From the NCBI GenBank assembly GCA_937921775.1, contig CAKZUK010000243.1, forward strand, positions 1 through 35,137: a stretch of 35,137 bases of DNA, written 5' to 3'. This DNA is from an uncultured Saprospiraceae bacterium (GTDB lineage Bacteria; Bacteroidota; Bacteroidia; Chitinophagales; Saprospiraceae). Below the pieces are notes generated by a model. The model was given only the letters and a program-made list of their open reading frames with translations, was not told the DNA's origin and did no database searches. Positions within the stretch are counted from its first letter, which is position 1, and the number at the start of each line of letters is the position of its first letter. Below, in pieces: positions 21,693-30,457 of this stretch. The position numbers were made by a program, and so were the translations under genes.

Positions 21693-21932
21693 TTAGTCTT
21701 GAATTTGAGATTCTAAATAACTTACAGCCTGTCCTACAGTCTGAATGTTTTCCGCTTGCTCGTCAGGAATTGAAATATCAAATTCTTTTTCAAATTCCAT
21801 GATTAATTCTACCGTATCCAGTGAGTCAGCCCCAAGGTCGTTAGTAAAACTAGCTTCCGTTGTGACCTCTGAATCTTCTACACCCAGCTTGTCAATGATG
21901 ATTTTCTTTACTCTTTCCGCGATGTTTGACAT
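21693..21932 (-). CDS. acpP: Acyl carrier protein
   Basis: Small acidic carrier of acyl chains in fatty acid synthesis. The 79 residues are the standard length. The 4'-phosphopantetheine attachment site is Ser37 in [16 protein letters not shown], followed by the usual [19 protein letters not shown] chose the ATG at 21932 because it gives [12 protein letters not shown], the normal start; the frame opens 18 codons upstream without conserved sequence. It is the first gene of the acpP-fabF-rnc group and is divergent from pyruvate kinase. A strong terminator follows it. Confidence 0.98.
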   Translation of the reverse strand: MSNIAERVKKIIIDKLGVEDSEVTTEASFTNDLGADSLDTVELIMEFEKEFDISIPDEQAENIQTVGQAVSYLESQIQD

Positions 21933-22008
21933 AATTAAATTGAACTTTAATGAGCACCCCTCCCTGATTATCAGTTGTTTAGGCACACATGGTTTACAAA
22001 TGCAGCTA

Positions 22009-22039
22009 CAAAATAAAGTATAAGTCTAGGTATAACCAA
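22009..22039 (-). promoter_or_regulatory. Candidate acpP promoter
   Basis: On the minus strand TTATTTTG (22016-22009) matches TAnnTTTG at five of six fixed positions, with TTG (22039-22037) 20 bases upstream. The leader would be about 70 bases. The match is modest. Confidence 0.3.
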
Positions 22040-22095
22040 GATTTTATTCACTTTTTAAATTTAGTTTAAGCCGGCATTAACATACAATGCTAAAA

Positions 22096-22136
22096 CTAAA
22101 AAAGCTACCTCTGGGGGCAAATATCTGCTTTTTTAG
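22096..22136. repeat. Hairpin in the acpP/pyk divergent region
   Basis: CTAAAAAAGC (22096-22105) pairs exactly with GCTTTTTTAG (22127-22136), with a 21-base loop. It lies between two divergent genes, upstream of both promoters, so it does not end either gene. It may insulate the two units or be a leftover transcript-end structure. Confidence 0.5.
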
Positions 22137-22229
22137 CTTAGTTTTTAACGAAATGAAGGAAAAATACACTCAATATCAATAATGAGCCCTCACTTTATTC
22201 CTCCAGCTGCTATCATTTCCTTTAAAATA

Positions 22230-22261
22230 TTGATTCTTTTTCTGTTCAAATTATATCTTTG
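22230..22261 (+). promoter_or_regulatory. Candidate pyk promoter (Bacteroidota type)
   Basis: TATCTTTG (22254-22261) matches the -7 consensus TAnnTTTG exactly, and TTG (22230-22232) lies 21 bases upstream as the -33 element. This predicts a start near 22268 and a leader of about 90 bases before the pyk ATG. Confidence 0.5.
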
Positions 22262-22357
22262 ATGGCTTTAACAGCGTATATAAAATTTGTCCTACGCGAT
22301 AGTTATTGTACATTTGACACTCAGTGCCAAATCAGGTCACTGATAAAGTCCATCCTT

Positions 22358-23794
22358 ATGAAAAAACTTAAGCATCAAAATACAAAAATCGTAGCTACTG
22401 TAGGTCCTGCATGTAGCTCTTATGAAAAGCTTTTGGAACTGGTAGAAGCTGGAGTCGACACCTTTCGCCTCAACTTTTCGCATGGTAAGCATCAAGACCA
22501 TAAGCAGGTTATTGATCATATCAATTATATGAATGAAAAATATAACATGCACGTCAGCATCCTTGCCGATTTACAAGGACCTAAGCTGCGTGTTGGTGAA
22601 ATTAAAGATAATAACTTGCCTCTTAAGGAAGGTGATATTCTCACTTTTACTAACAAGGAATGTGTTGGTACTATGGAAGCCATATACATGAGTTATGACA
22701 AATTTGCTGAGGACGTAACTCCTGGCGAAAAGGTGATGATCGACGATGGTAAGATTGTATTGGAAGTTGTGAGTACCAATAAAAAAGATGAAGTAAAACT
22801 AAAAGTATTATTTGGTGAAGTACTTTCTTCTCGAAAAGGAGTCAACTTACCAGACACAAAAATAAGCCTGCCTTCTATTACTGAAAAGGATCATGCAGAC
22901 CTGAAGTTTATCGTTACCGAAAAAACCATTAATTGGGTAGCACTATCTTTTGTCCGTTCTGCAAAAGAACTTAAAGAACTCAAAAAGATATTGGCTGAGC
23001 ATGACCATGAAGCAAAAGTAATCGCTAAAATTGAGAAGCCAGAGGCTATTGAAAAGTTAGACAAAATCATTAAAGAAGCTAATGGCGTGATGGTAGCTCG
23101 TGGTGATCTTGGTGTAGAAGTTCCTATGGAGCAACTCCCTCACTTACAAAAGGAAATCATCAAAAGATGTATTCAGAGAGCTCGTCCGGTGATTGTGGCT
23201 ACTCAAATGATGGATTCTATGATCACCAACCCAAGTCCTACTCGTGCCGAAATAACGGATGTTGCCAACGCGGTACTTGATGGTACTGATGCGGTCATGT
23301 TGAGTGCGGAGACTTCTGTTGGCCGTCATCCTGTCAAAGTGGTGCAAGCTATGAATAAGATCATTGAGCAGGCAGAAAAGAAATTCAACATTGGTGCTAA
23401 GCGGCCAAAGCCAAGTAAAAAGTCTAGAACATTTTATTCTGACATCGTTTGCTCCAATGCTGCTCGTACTGCAGAAGACGTCAACGCAAAAGCGATTATA
23501 GGTATGACTAGTTCTGGCTACACTGCATTTAAAGTATCCAGCTATCGCCCCAATTGTGAAATCTATATTTTCTCCGATAAACGTATGATGCTGGCTACCC
23601 TCAACCTAGTTTGGGGCGTACAATGTTTTTATTACGATAAGTTTACGACTACTGATGAGACCGTCTATGATGTAAATGACATTCTAAAAGAAGCCAATAA
23701 GGTAGAAACAGGTGATATGGTTATCAACACGGGTAGTATGCCTTTAAAAATGAGACACCGTACAAACATGTTGAAAGTTACTCAGATAGATTAA
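22358..23794 (+). CDS. pyk: Pyruvate kinase
   Basis: Converts phosphoenolpyruvate and ADP to pyruvate and ATP, the last step of glycolysis. The 478 residues contain the N-terminal TKIVATVGPAC and FRLNFSHG (Arg37, Asn39), the catalytic Lys224 and metal ligand Glu226 in AKIEKPEAIEKLD, Asp250 in ARGDLGVE, and the MLSAETSVGRHPVK region. A normal C-terminal allosteric domain follows. I chose the ATG at 22358 because it gives MKKLKHQNTKIVATVGPA; the frame extends 33 codons upstream, but that stretch overlaps the likely promoter. It is divergent from acpP and ends before a strong hairpin. Confidence 0.97.
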   Translation: MKKLKHQNTKIVATVGPACSSYEKLLELVEAGVDTFRLNFSHGKHQDHKQVIDHINYMNEKYNMHVSILADLQGPKLRVGEIKDNNLPLKEGDILTFTNKECVGTMEAIYMSYDKFAEDVTPGEKVMIDDGKIVLEVVSTNKKDEVKLKVLFGEVLSSRKGVNLPDTKISLPSITEKDHADLKFIVTEKTINWVALSFVRSAKELKELKKILAEHDHEAKVIAKIEKPEAIEKLDKIIKEANGVMVARGDLGVEVPMEQLPHLQKEIIKRCIQRARPVIVATQMMDSMITNPSPTRAEITDVANAVLDGTDAVMLSAETSVGRHPVKVVQAMNKIIEQAEKKFNIGAKRPKPSKKSRTFYSDIVCSNAARTAEDVNAKAIIGMTSSGYTAFKVSSYRPNCEIYIFSDKRMMLATLNLVWGVQCFYYDKFTTTDETVYDVNDILKEANKVETGDMVINTGSMPLKMRHRTNMLKVTQID

Positions 23795-23827
23795 GGGAAA
23801 GCTAGAAGTCTGAAGTTCGAAGTGGCA

Positions 23828-23864
23828 AGAGCCCTCAATCGTGATGATCGCGGTTGAGGGCTCT
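23828..23864 (+). terminator. Strong hairpin downstream of pyk
   Basis: AGAGCCCTCAA (23828-23838) pairs exactly with TTGAGGGCTCT (23854-23864); allowing two G-U pairs the stem extends to 16 pairs with a 5-base loop. No T-run follows, so termination may be inefficient or Rho-assisted, or the stem may protect the pyk message. It lies inside an imperfect purine/pyrimidine mirror described under findings. Confidence 0.65.
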
Positions 23865-24067
23865 CCATTAGTAGGAATCCGCTCACTTCCTCATCTCCCA
23901 CTTCCAACTCTCCCTCAGTTTCTCCACTCAAAAAGCATCCAATTCATACTTTCTCCGTATCTAATTAAGGCAGAATAGCGAAATATTAATAGTTTCGCAA
24001 AGGTTTAGATGCCGCCCTTACTTCGCATTGAACCAATTAAATCGATTTCAAAAGAAAAAAGTACAAT

Positions 24068-25072
24068 ATGAAACTCATTATCCCTATGGCTGGCCGTGGC
24101 TCCAGATTAAGACCACATACACTAACAGTTCCAAAACCTTTGATTCCTGTTGCAGGTAAACCAATTGTGCAGCGATTGGCAGAAGATCTTACTGCTTCTT
24201 ATAACGGGCAAGTAGAAGAAATTGCCTTCATTATTGGTGATTTTGGTGATGCTGTTGAAAAGCAACTGATTGAAATAGCAGAAGGACTGGGCGCAAAAGG
24301 CTCTGTTTACAGACAAGAACAACCACTTGGAACGGCTCATGCTATTTTGTGTGCTGCAGACAGTTTATCCGGTAATTGTATCGTTGCCTTTGCAGATACC
24401 TTATTTAAAGCTAACTTTAGTTTCGATCCAAATGAAGATGGATTAATCTGGGTACAAAAGGTAGCAGATCCTTCTGCTTTTGGTGTAGTAAAGGTAGACG
24501 AAAACAATGTGATCACTGATTTTGTTGAAAAATCACCAACTTTTGTTTCAGATCTTGCAATTGTCGGAATTTATTACTTTAATGACGGTGAAAACCTCAA
24601 AAAAGAACTACAATACCTACTGGACAATGACATTATGGATCGTGGTGAGTACCAATTGACCAACGCTTTGGAAAATATGAAGCAGAAAGGGTTAAAGTTC
24701 AAACCAGGAAAAATTGACGAATGGTTGGATTGTGGTAACAAAAAAGCTGTTGTACACACCAACCAACGTGTTTTAGAGCTTAAAAAGGACCAAAATATGG
24801 TGTCAGATGACCTTAAGCTCAACAATGCGATCGTCATTCCTCCCTGCATGATTGGTAAAAACGTAGTAATTAGTAACTCGGTAGTAGGACCTTACGTCTC
24901 AATTGGGGACAATTCGCAGGTAACGGATTCCGTTATAAGCAATAGCATCATTCAGCACAACACAAAAGTCTCCAGCGCAAACCTTGTAGATTCTATGCTA
25001 GGAAGCGAAGCTGATTATGTGGGTAGAAAATCTGAGATTAGTATAGGCGATTATTCAAATTATATAGTATGA
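24068..25072 (+). CDS. Sugar-phosphate nucleotidyltransferase
   Basis: Forms an NDP-sugar from a sugar 1-phosphate and NTP, supplying envelope polysaccharide synthesis in the cytoplasm. The 334 residues start with the nucleotide-binding signature MAGRGSRLRPHT followed by VPKPLIPVAGKP (Lys23), the NTP_transferase domain to about 240, then a left-handed beta-helix of hexapeptide repeats about 255-334. The domain order suits glucose-1-phosphate thymidylyl- or uridylyltransferases and some mannose-1-phosphate guanylyltransferases; the sequence alone does not decide. Its ATGA stop/start overlaps the TPR gene by 4 bases, so the two are translationally coupled. It is the first gene of the envelope cluster reaching to EnvC. 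Confidence 0.92.
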   Translation: MKLIIPMAGRGSRLRPHTLTVPKPLIPVAGKPIVQRLAEDLTASYNGQVEEIAFIIGDFGDAVEKQLIEIAEGLGAKGSVYRQEQPLGTAHAILCAADSLSGNCIVAFADTLFKANFSFDPNEDGLIWVQKVADPSAFGVVKVDENNVITDFVEKSPTFVSDLAIVGIYYFNDGENLKKELQYLLDNDIMDRGEYQLTNALENMKQKGLKFKPGKIDEWLDCGNKKAVVHTNQRVLELKKDQNMVSDDLKLNNAIVIPPCMIGKNVVISNSVVGPYVSIGDNSQVTDSVISNSIIQHNTKVSSANLVDSMLGSEADYVGRKSEISIGDYSNYIV

Positions 25073-26799
25073 TAAAAATTTCTTCTTATTTGACATTCAT
25101 TTTCTGTATCGGATGCTGTGCCCTAGTGCAAGCTCAAGATGCTGTTCGTGTTAGCGAAGAGTTTGTCAATACGGAGAAGATTTTTATCGAAGCTAGTCGT
25201 GAAAAGATTTTAGGCAATTATGAAAACTCGGCTTTCTTATATAAGGAAGTACTCAAACGCGATCGTGGAAATCATGCTGCTGCTTACGAGCTAGCTCGCA
25301 TTTATGATGTACTGGACAAAGACGACAAGGCCTTAAGCTCTATCAAAATGGCTGTAGCGCTAGACAAGGGTAATCCTTGGTATCAAATGTTTGCAGCTGA
25401 TGTATATGAAAAAGGAACGGATTATAAAGCTGCCGCTAAAGTCTACAAACAATTAGTCGACACCGAACCCACCAATAATTACTACTATACGCGCTGGGCC
25501 TTCTTCTTGGTAAAAGCAAAAAAAACAGAAGAGGCCCTGGAAGCATATGATTTATTGGAGCAAAGGATTGGTGTCAGTGAAGAAGTTTGCAGAAAAAAAC
25601 ACACCCTCTATCTTGGAATGGGCGAGGAAGAAAAAGCTGCTGCTGAATATCAAAAACTAATTGAATACTATCCAAACCAGATTCAGTTTCGTCATCAACT
25701 TGCAGAGTTTTATTACCGCATTGACAAAAAAGATCTGGCACTTGACATATACAAACAGATCTTGGAAATAGATCCGGAGGACAGCAACGCAAGCCTTGCC
25801 CTAGCTACGACTAACAATAAAAACACTGGCGGAGCTAGTGATGACATCAACACCCTTAATCGACTAAAACCAATTTTTGAAAAACCAGAAATTGAGATTG
25901 ATGCGAAGATTGGTGAGCTGATGCCTTTCCTCGAAAAAGTAGTTGAAACGAAAGACAAAGCACTCGCAGTTGCCATTCTTGATCTTTCAACCACTATTGA
26001 AAAAGTACATCCAAAAGATGCTAAAGGCTATTCACTTTCTGGTGACATCCTTTATCACACCGGCGACAATGCCGCTGCACTGGAAAAATATAACCGTGCC
26101 ATTGAATTACGTTCCAACGTATTCCCAATCTGGGAAAACGTGATGTATATCCACGCCGAAAACAAGGACTTCGAAGAACTACGTACAGTAAGCAATCGTG
26201 CTATGGATATTTTCCCAAATCAACCTCGCTGCTATTACTTCAATGGCATTGCCAATAGTGAAATCGCAAAACAGGAAGATGCTGTAGATGCCTTCAAACA
26301 AGCGATCATGATGTCGCGAAAAGATCCTGCCTTGCAACATGACTTATACTATCGACTTGGTTTATCTTATTACGCTTTACGCAAATTTCAGAAATCTGAC
26401 AAGGCTTTTGAAGATGCACTAGAAATCAATCCCGACAACGTTGGTCTACTCAATAGCTATAGCTTCCACCTCGCACAGCGCAATGAAAAACTGGACCTTG
26501 CCAAAGAAATGGCAGAACGTTGCAACAAACTAAAAGCTGACAATGGAAGTTATCAGGATACTTATGGCTGGGTTCTTTACAAATTGAAAGACTACAAAAC
26601 TGCCAAGGAATGGACTGGCAAAGCACTAAAAAATGGTGGTGACAAATATCCAGATACGCTCGAACGCTATGGGGATATTCTGTTTCAATTGGGTGATCGC
26701 GATGAAGCTTTGCAATACTGGCAATCTGCTATGGAAAAAGGCTCTACTTCTGAGATGTTGGATAAGAAAATTTCGCAGAAAAAACTGATCGAACAATAA
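25069..26799 (+). CDS. Exported tetratricopeptide repeat protein
   Basis: Scaffold-type protein of 576 residues. The N-terminal signal peptide is about 1-22 (ending LVQA, then QDAVR). The rest is built from TPR-like helical pairs across about 40-570, for example AAAYELARIYDVLDKDDKAL, AAALEKYNRAIELRSN and KSDKAFEDALEINPDN. There is no catalytic domain. It overlaps the nucleotidyltransferase gene by 4 bases and is followed by a short T9SS protein gene, then DUF4292 and EnvC. The nucleotidyltransferase-TPR-DUF4292-EnvC order recurs in Bacteroidota from memory, suggesting a shared part in envelope assembly. Its partner is not known. Confidence 0.93.
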   Translation: MIKISSYLTFIFCIGCCALVQAQDAVRVSEEFVNTEKIFIEASREKILGNYENSAFLYKEVLKRDRGNHAAAYELARIYDVLDKDDKALSSIKMAVALDKGNPWYQMFAADVYEKGTDYKAAAKVYKQLVDTEPTNNYYYTRWAFFLVKAKKTEEALEAYDLLEQRIGVSEEVCRKKHTLYLGMGEEEKAAAEYQKLIEYYPNQIQFRHQLAEFYYRIDKKDLALDIYKQILEIDPEDSNASLALATTNNKNTGGASDDINTLNRLKPIFEKPEIEIDAKIGELMPFLEKVVETKDKALAVAILDLSTTIEKVHPKDAKGYSLSGDILYHTGDNAAALEKYNRAIELRSNVFPIWENVMYIHAENKDFEELRTVSNRAMDIFPNQPRCYYFNGIANSEIAKQEDAVDAFKQAIMMSRKDPALQHDLYYRLGLSYYALRKFQKSDKAFEDALEINPDNVGLLNSYSFHLAQRNEKLDLAKEMAERCNKLKADNGSYQDTYGWVLYKLKDYKTAKEWTGKALKNGGDKYPDTLERYGDILFQLGDRDEALQYWQSAMEKGSTSEMLDKKISQKKLIEQ

Positions 26800-26834
26800 A
26801 CTCCCGTTTATACTTTCGTTATTTCTTTTGTTAT

Positions 26835-26842
26835 TATTTTTG
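26835..26842 (+). promoter_or_regulatory. Possible -7 element before the short T9SS protein gene
   Basis: TATTTTTG matches TAnnTTTG exactly, 32 bases before the ATG, but no convincing -33 element is present. If real, the T9SS gene is transcribed apart from the TPR gene. Confidence 0.25.
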
Positions 26843-26873
26843 ATCACTCACTTAGAAAAAAATAATAATCGTT

Positions 26874-28058
26874 ATGAAATTTAAAACATTTACACAAGGT
26901 CTCCTTTTTACTTTCCTCTTTTTTCAAAGTTCAATTCTTTTTGCTGATCATCTATCAGGTGGTCATGTAAGTTACACTTGTCTAGGTGGTGATGAATTCG
27001 AAATCGAGTTCACCATTTATAGAGATTGCGACAGTGAAGGTGCTCCATTTGACCCACAATTAAGCGTAGCTACCTATACTGGCAATCCCAATACACAAAA
27101 CTATACACTATTAAACGCCACTTACCTCCAGTTAGGAACCACTACCCTACTCAATCCTCAGCAATGCATTATAAACCCTAGTGATGCTTGTTTGGAATTT
27201 GCAAAATATAGCTTCGTCACTTCTTTACCTTCTTCAACCGACAGTTATTTTTTCGTTCATCAAAGATGTTGTCGAAATCACGAAATAACTAACTTGATAA
27301 ATCCAGGAGAGATGGGAAGCACTTTGTTCATTGAACTAAGTCCTGAAGCTCATACTTCTTGTAACTCTAGTCCTGTTTTTAATATAGCCAATCCAGTTCA
27401 ATTTTGCTTAGGTGAAGCTTTCACCATTGAGGATATATATGCAATAGATAGCGATTCCGATTCAATAGTTTACGAATTATCCAAACCATTTGTAGGTGCT
27501 GGACCAGTAGGTACACCACAGTTCCCTGGCGACCCTGAGGCCTGTGATGCTGTGATGCCAAATCCTGCTTGTCCTCCTCCCTATTCGTTCGTTGAGTATG
27601 AGTCCGGTTATAATGAGTTAGAAGCACTGGGAAGCAGCTCTACGCTCAGCATTAATAATCTCAACGGAACAATCAGCGGCATTGGTCAGCAAATCGGAGA
27701 CTTCATAGTTGGCGTATGTGCGAAGGAATATCGAAACGGTGTTTTATTGTCCACTAGCACCCGTGACTTTATAATTGACATCCGAGGTTTGGTTGCTACT
27801 TCTGAGCTTGATCAAACGAGTTGGGAAATTTTCCCACAACCAGCTAGTGATCATATTTTCATAAAAACAAATGACACCTTTTCTGGTGATGCGACGCTAC
27901 ACCTTTTTGATAGTCGGGGTGTTTTAATGAGTGAACATAGTCTCAATAGTTCAATGATGCAGCGCATTGAAACGAATCACTTAAATGCCGGCTTACATTT
28001 TTATCAGGTTCAGAAAGATGGATTGGTTTTACAGAGTGGTAAGCTATTAAAATTATAA
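26874..28058 (+). CDS. Short secreted T9SS-sorted protein with HxxGG N-terminal module, unknown function
   Basis: Exported cell-surface or released protein, 394 residues. Signal peptide about 1-24 (ending SILFA). The mature start DHLSGGHVSYTCLGGDEFEI, then YRDCDSEGAPFD, resembles the N-terminal module of many giant gliding-motility-associated surface proteins of Bacteroidota, which read HIVGGE.Y.CLG....I....YRDC. Several cysteines (CLGG, YRDC, QRCCRNH, CPPP) suggest disulfides. The last 80 or so residues form a T9SS type A sorting domain (WEIFPQPASDHIFIK to QSGKLLKL). The usual long repeat region is absent, so this is a stand-alone version of the module. It starts at ATG. It is placed between the TPR and DUF4292 genes. 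No enzyme motif is visible. Confidence 0.88.
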   Translation: MKFKTFTQGLLFTFLFFQSSILFADHLSGGHVSYTCLGGDEFEIEFTIYRDCDSEGAPFDPQLSVATYTGNPNTQNYTLLNATYLQLGTTTLLNPQQCIINPSDACLEFAKYSFVTSLPSSTDSYFFVHQRCCRNHEITNLINPGEMGSTLFIELSPEAHTSCNSSPVFNIANPVQFCLGEAFTIEDIYAIDSDSDSIVYELSKPFVGAGPVGTPQFPGDPEACDAVMPNPACPPPYSFVEYESGYNELEALGSSSTLSINNLNGTISGIGQQIGDFIVGVCAKEYRNGVLLSTSTRDFIIDIRGLVATSELDQTSWEIFPQPASDHIFIKTNDTFSGDATLHLFDSRGVLMSEHSLNSSMMQRIETNHLNAGLHFYQVQKDGLVLQSGKLLKL

Positions 28059-28191
28059 CCAACGATAGTCTTTACCTGATTAAATATCGTTCCCCAAACA
28101 TTTAAGTATTCCTTAAACCTTTATGCTGTAACTTTACGTTATCCAACTACGTCCTAGTAATAGAACGCTTCAACCTTTTAAACAGTATATT

Positions 28192-28971
28192 TTGAATAAA
28201 TACCTTCTTTTAGTCATAGCAATCACAATCGGTTTATCAAGTTCATCTTGCCGAAGCAAGAAAAACACGAATGGCACTGGCGTCGTGAAAGACAAGTCTG
28301 CCAAGTTTCTGGTTAAAAAAATCAATCAAGACAAGATCGATGTAGAATGGCTAAGTGCCAAATCAAAAATCGATTTCAAAACCGATGATTTATCTGAAAG
28401 TGCTACACTTTATATTCGAATGCGCAAGGACTCCGCGATTTGGCTGGTAGGCAAGAAGTTTGGCTTTGAAGGTGTTCGCGCATTGATTACACCTGATTCT
28501 GTTTTCATGCTGGATCGACTTCAAAACGAATACCGTGTTTCTGATATGTCCTTGATTCAAAATCAATTCAGCTTACCTATTAGTTTTTATGACTTGCAGG
28601 ATATCCTTTTGGGTAACCTGATATTAGTACCTGACACTAAATCACTAAAGACTGAAGTAGACAAAAAACAATATCACATCAGTGAAAAAGATCCGGGTGA
28701 GATGACCAAAAACTACTGGCTAAATGCTTACTCCTACGCACCGGAACGAATGGCTTTCAACATGGCTGTTCAGAACAGAACTGCTCTTATCGAAAACAGC
28801 GACCACAGAAAAGTCGACGGAGCAGGTTTATTCCCTCATGATCGTTACCTCAAATTTCAAAGTCCTCAAACGGGAGAAGTTATTCTGGAAATGGAATTTT
28901 CAAAAGTAGAAGTAAACCAGCCAGTAAGCTTGAAATTTGAAGTACCTGATCACTATAAGCGCGTGGATTAG
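28192..28971 (+). CDS. DUF4292 lipoprotein
   Basis: Outer-envelope lipoprotein of the DUF4292 family, 259 residues. It begins at TTG, since no ATG precedes the signal sequence; MNKYLLLVIAITIGLSSSSC gives a signal peptide with Cys20, although the lipobox is relaxed (Ser at -3). The body is beta-rich, with alternating strands such as SKIDFKTDD, ATLYIRMRKDSAIWL and VRALITPDSVFML. This pattern is compatible with a LolA/LolB-like half-barrel that carries lipids or lipoproteins, but that is an inference from strand pattern. It lies 217 bases upstream of the EnvC-like gene, the conserved neighbour. The start codon choice is fairly certain; the function is not. Confidence 0.85.
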   Translation: MNKYLLLVIAITIGLSSSSCRSKKNTNGTGVVKDKSAKFLVKKINQDKIDVEWLSAKSKIDFKTDDLSESATLYIRMRKDSAIWLVGKKFGFEGVRALITPDSVFMLDRLQNEYRVSDMSLIQNQFSLPISFYDLQDILLGNLILVPDTKSLKTEVDKKQYHISEKDPGEMTKNYWLNAYSYAPERMAFNMAVQNRTALIENSDHRKVDGAGLFPHDRYLKFQSPQTGEVILEMEFSKVEVNQPVSLKFEVPDHYKRVD

Positions 28972-29154
28972 AGAAGGGAAGCAAGTAAAATAAACAATCA
29001 CCTCATTCGGAAAGTCTTATAACTACAGTCAATGACTGTTATAAATATCTTGCTATTTACGCGATTGAGGAAGCTTTCATTTTACGCTTACTTTTAATTT
29101 TCATTCCGAAGTTCGTTCTAAGCGACTAAGACAGACGCGATAAGCACTTTTTTT

Positions 29155-29174
29155 TAGTATTTTCGCGAATACTA
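29155..29174. repeat. 7-bp inverted repeat just upstream of the EnvC-like gene
   Basis: TAGTATT (29155-29161) pairs exactly with AATACTA (29168-29174) around TTCGCG. It lies 15 bases before the TTG start and overlaps a near-consensus -7 element (TATTTTCG, 29158-29165), so it could be an operator or a start-proximal mRNA hairpin. Confidence 0.4.
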
Positions 29175-29188
29175 AATATGTAAGCAAT

Positions 29189-30457
29189 TTGAGCAAGACG
29201 CTTTCTATCAAAAATTTAATTCCGATCACCATACTCTTCTGCGCCTGTCTACTACTGGCCAGCACCTCCTGTACTGCTCAAAGTCGTAAGAATCTGGAAA
29301 ATGAACGCAAGCAACTGCTGCGCGACATCAAAATCGCCAACAACTTGCTAAAAACCACGACTCGCAGTAAAGCGGCAGCACTCAACCGTCTTTATACCTT
29401 ACAGTCTCAGATCAATAAACGCGAAGAGTTGGTTCAAGTTCTTAATCGTGAATTAGTACTCGTTGACAGCAACATTATTCGCACCAAAGGTGTGGTAGAT
29501 GCGCTCAATGAAGACATCAATAACTTAGAGCAAGAATATGGTGAAATGGCCCGTCAGGCTTATCGCCAAAAGACCAACAACAGCAAGTTGCTTTTTATTT
29601 TTTCCGCCAAGGAATTTAATCAAGCTTTCAAACGTTGGCAGTACATCAAGCAGTATGATCGCTTCCGTCAAAAGCAGGCAGAATTGATTGTTCAAACCAA
29701 AGAAACACTCAGCAGTAAAATAAACGCACTAGGCAAACAACGTCAGGAGAAGGAATTACTAATCGTGGAAGCAGAAGAACAAGCCAATAAATTGCTCATC
29801 GAAAAAGAAAATAAAAACAATATTCTCAAATCACTTAAGAAAGATGAAAAGCGCATCCGAGCAGACCTGACAGGTAAACAACGCAGCCACAACCAACTCA
29901 ATGATGCCATTGAAGATATCATCCGAACGGAAATAACCCTCAATAGAAAACAAGCTCGTAACCCGGAAGCTCGTATAAAATCAAATACGAAATCAAAAAA
30001 CAAATCAAAGCCAAGTGAAGCCCGACCTGAAGCTAAAAATTTGAGCAAAACATTTACTGCCAACAGAGGACGACTCCCATGGCCAGTAAAGAAGGGAATT
30101 ATTACTGGGCATTTTGGCAACCAGCCACACCCAACATTAAAGAAAATCAAGATCACTAATAATGGCATTGATATACAAACTGCTCCAGGCGCAAATGTAC
30201 GCGCAGTCTTTAGTGGCGAAGTATCGGGTGTACAGTTTATCCCCGGTTTTAATTACATGACGATCATAAAACACGGCAAGTATTACACGGTTTATTCTAA
30301 CCTTGAAGAAGTCACGGTGAATAAAGGTGAATGGGTGAAAACAAATCAAAGTATTGGCCGTTTAAGCATAGATGAAAAATCAAACACCTCAGAGGTACAC
30401 TTTGAGGTTTGGAATGGGAAGAAACGGATGAACCCAGTAAGGTGGATTAGACGGTAG
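29189..30457 (+). CDS. EnvC-like murein hydrolase activator (coiled coil plus degenerate LytM domain)
   Basis: Periplasmic regulator of peptidoglycan amidases in cell separation, 422 residues. Signal peptide about 1-31 (LLLASTSCTAQ, possibly lipidated), a long coiled coil about 33-245, a basic Lys/Ser-rich linker about 250-285 and a LytM/M23 domain about 295-422. The M23 zinc site is broken: the first motif reads NNGID, with Asn324 where active enzymes have His and Asp328 kept, and the second reads EVHFEV, with Glu402 replacing the catalytic His and His404 kept. This is the pattern of EnvC-type activators rather than of endopeptidases. It starts at TTG; no in-frame ATG precedes the signal peptide. 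It is the last gene of the envelope cluster. Confidence 0.92.
   Translation: MSKTLSIKNLIPITILFCACLLLASTSCTAQSRKNLENERKQLLRDIKIANNLLKTTTRSKAAALNRLYTLQSQINKREELVQVLNRELVLVDSNIIRTKGVVDALNEDINNLEQEYGEMARQAYRQKTNNSKLLFIFSAKEFNQAFKRWQYIKQYDRFRQKQAELIVQTKETLSSKINALGKQRQEKELLIVEAEEQANKLLIEKENKNNILKSLKKDEKRIRADLTGKQRSHNQLNDAIEDIIRTEITLNRKQARNPEARIKSNTKSKNKSKPSEARPEAKNLSKTFTANRGRLPWPVKKGIITGHFGNQPHPTLKKIKITNNGIDIQTAPGANVRAVFSGEVSGVQFIPGFNYMTIIKHGKYYTVYSNLEEVTVNKGEWVKTNQSIGRLSIDEKSNTSEVHFEVWNGKKRMNPVRWIRR

Noticed and set aside
22259..22357. Upstream extension of the pyruvate kinase frame
   Set aside because: The region overlaps a good promoter match (22230-22261), and pyruvate kinases begin at about the TKIVATVGP motif.
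29018..29045. TTATAAC...GTTATAA hairpin between the DUF4292 and EnvC genes
   Set aside because: It pairs only with a three-base bulge and has no T-run; too weak to call a terminator or operator.
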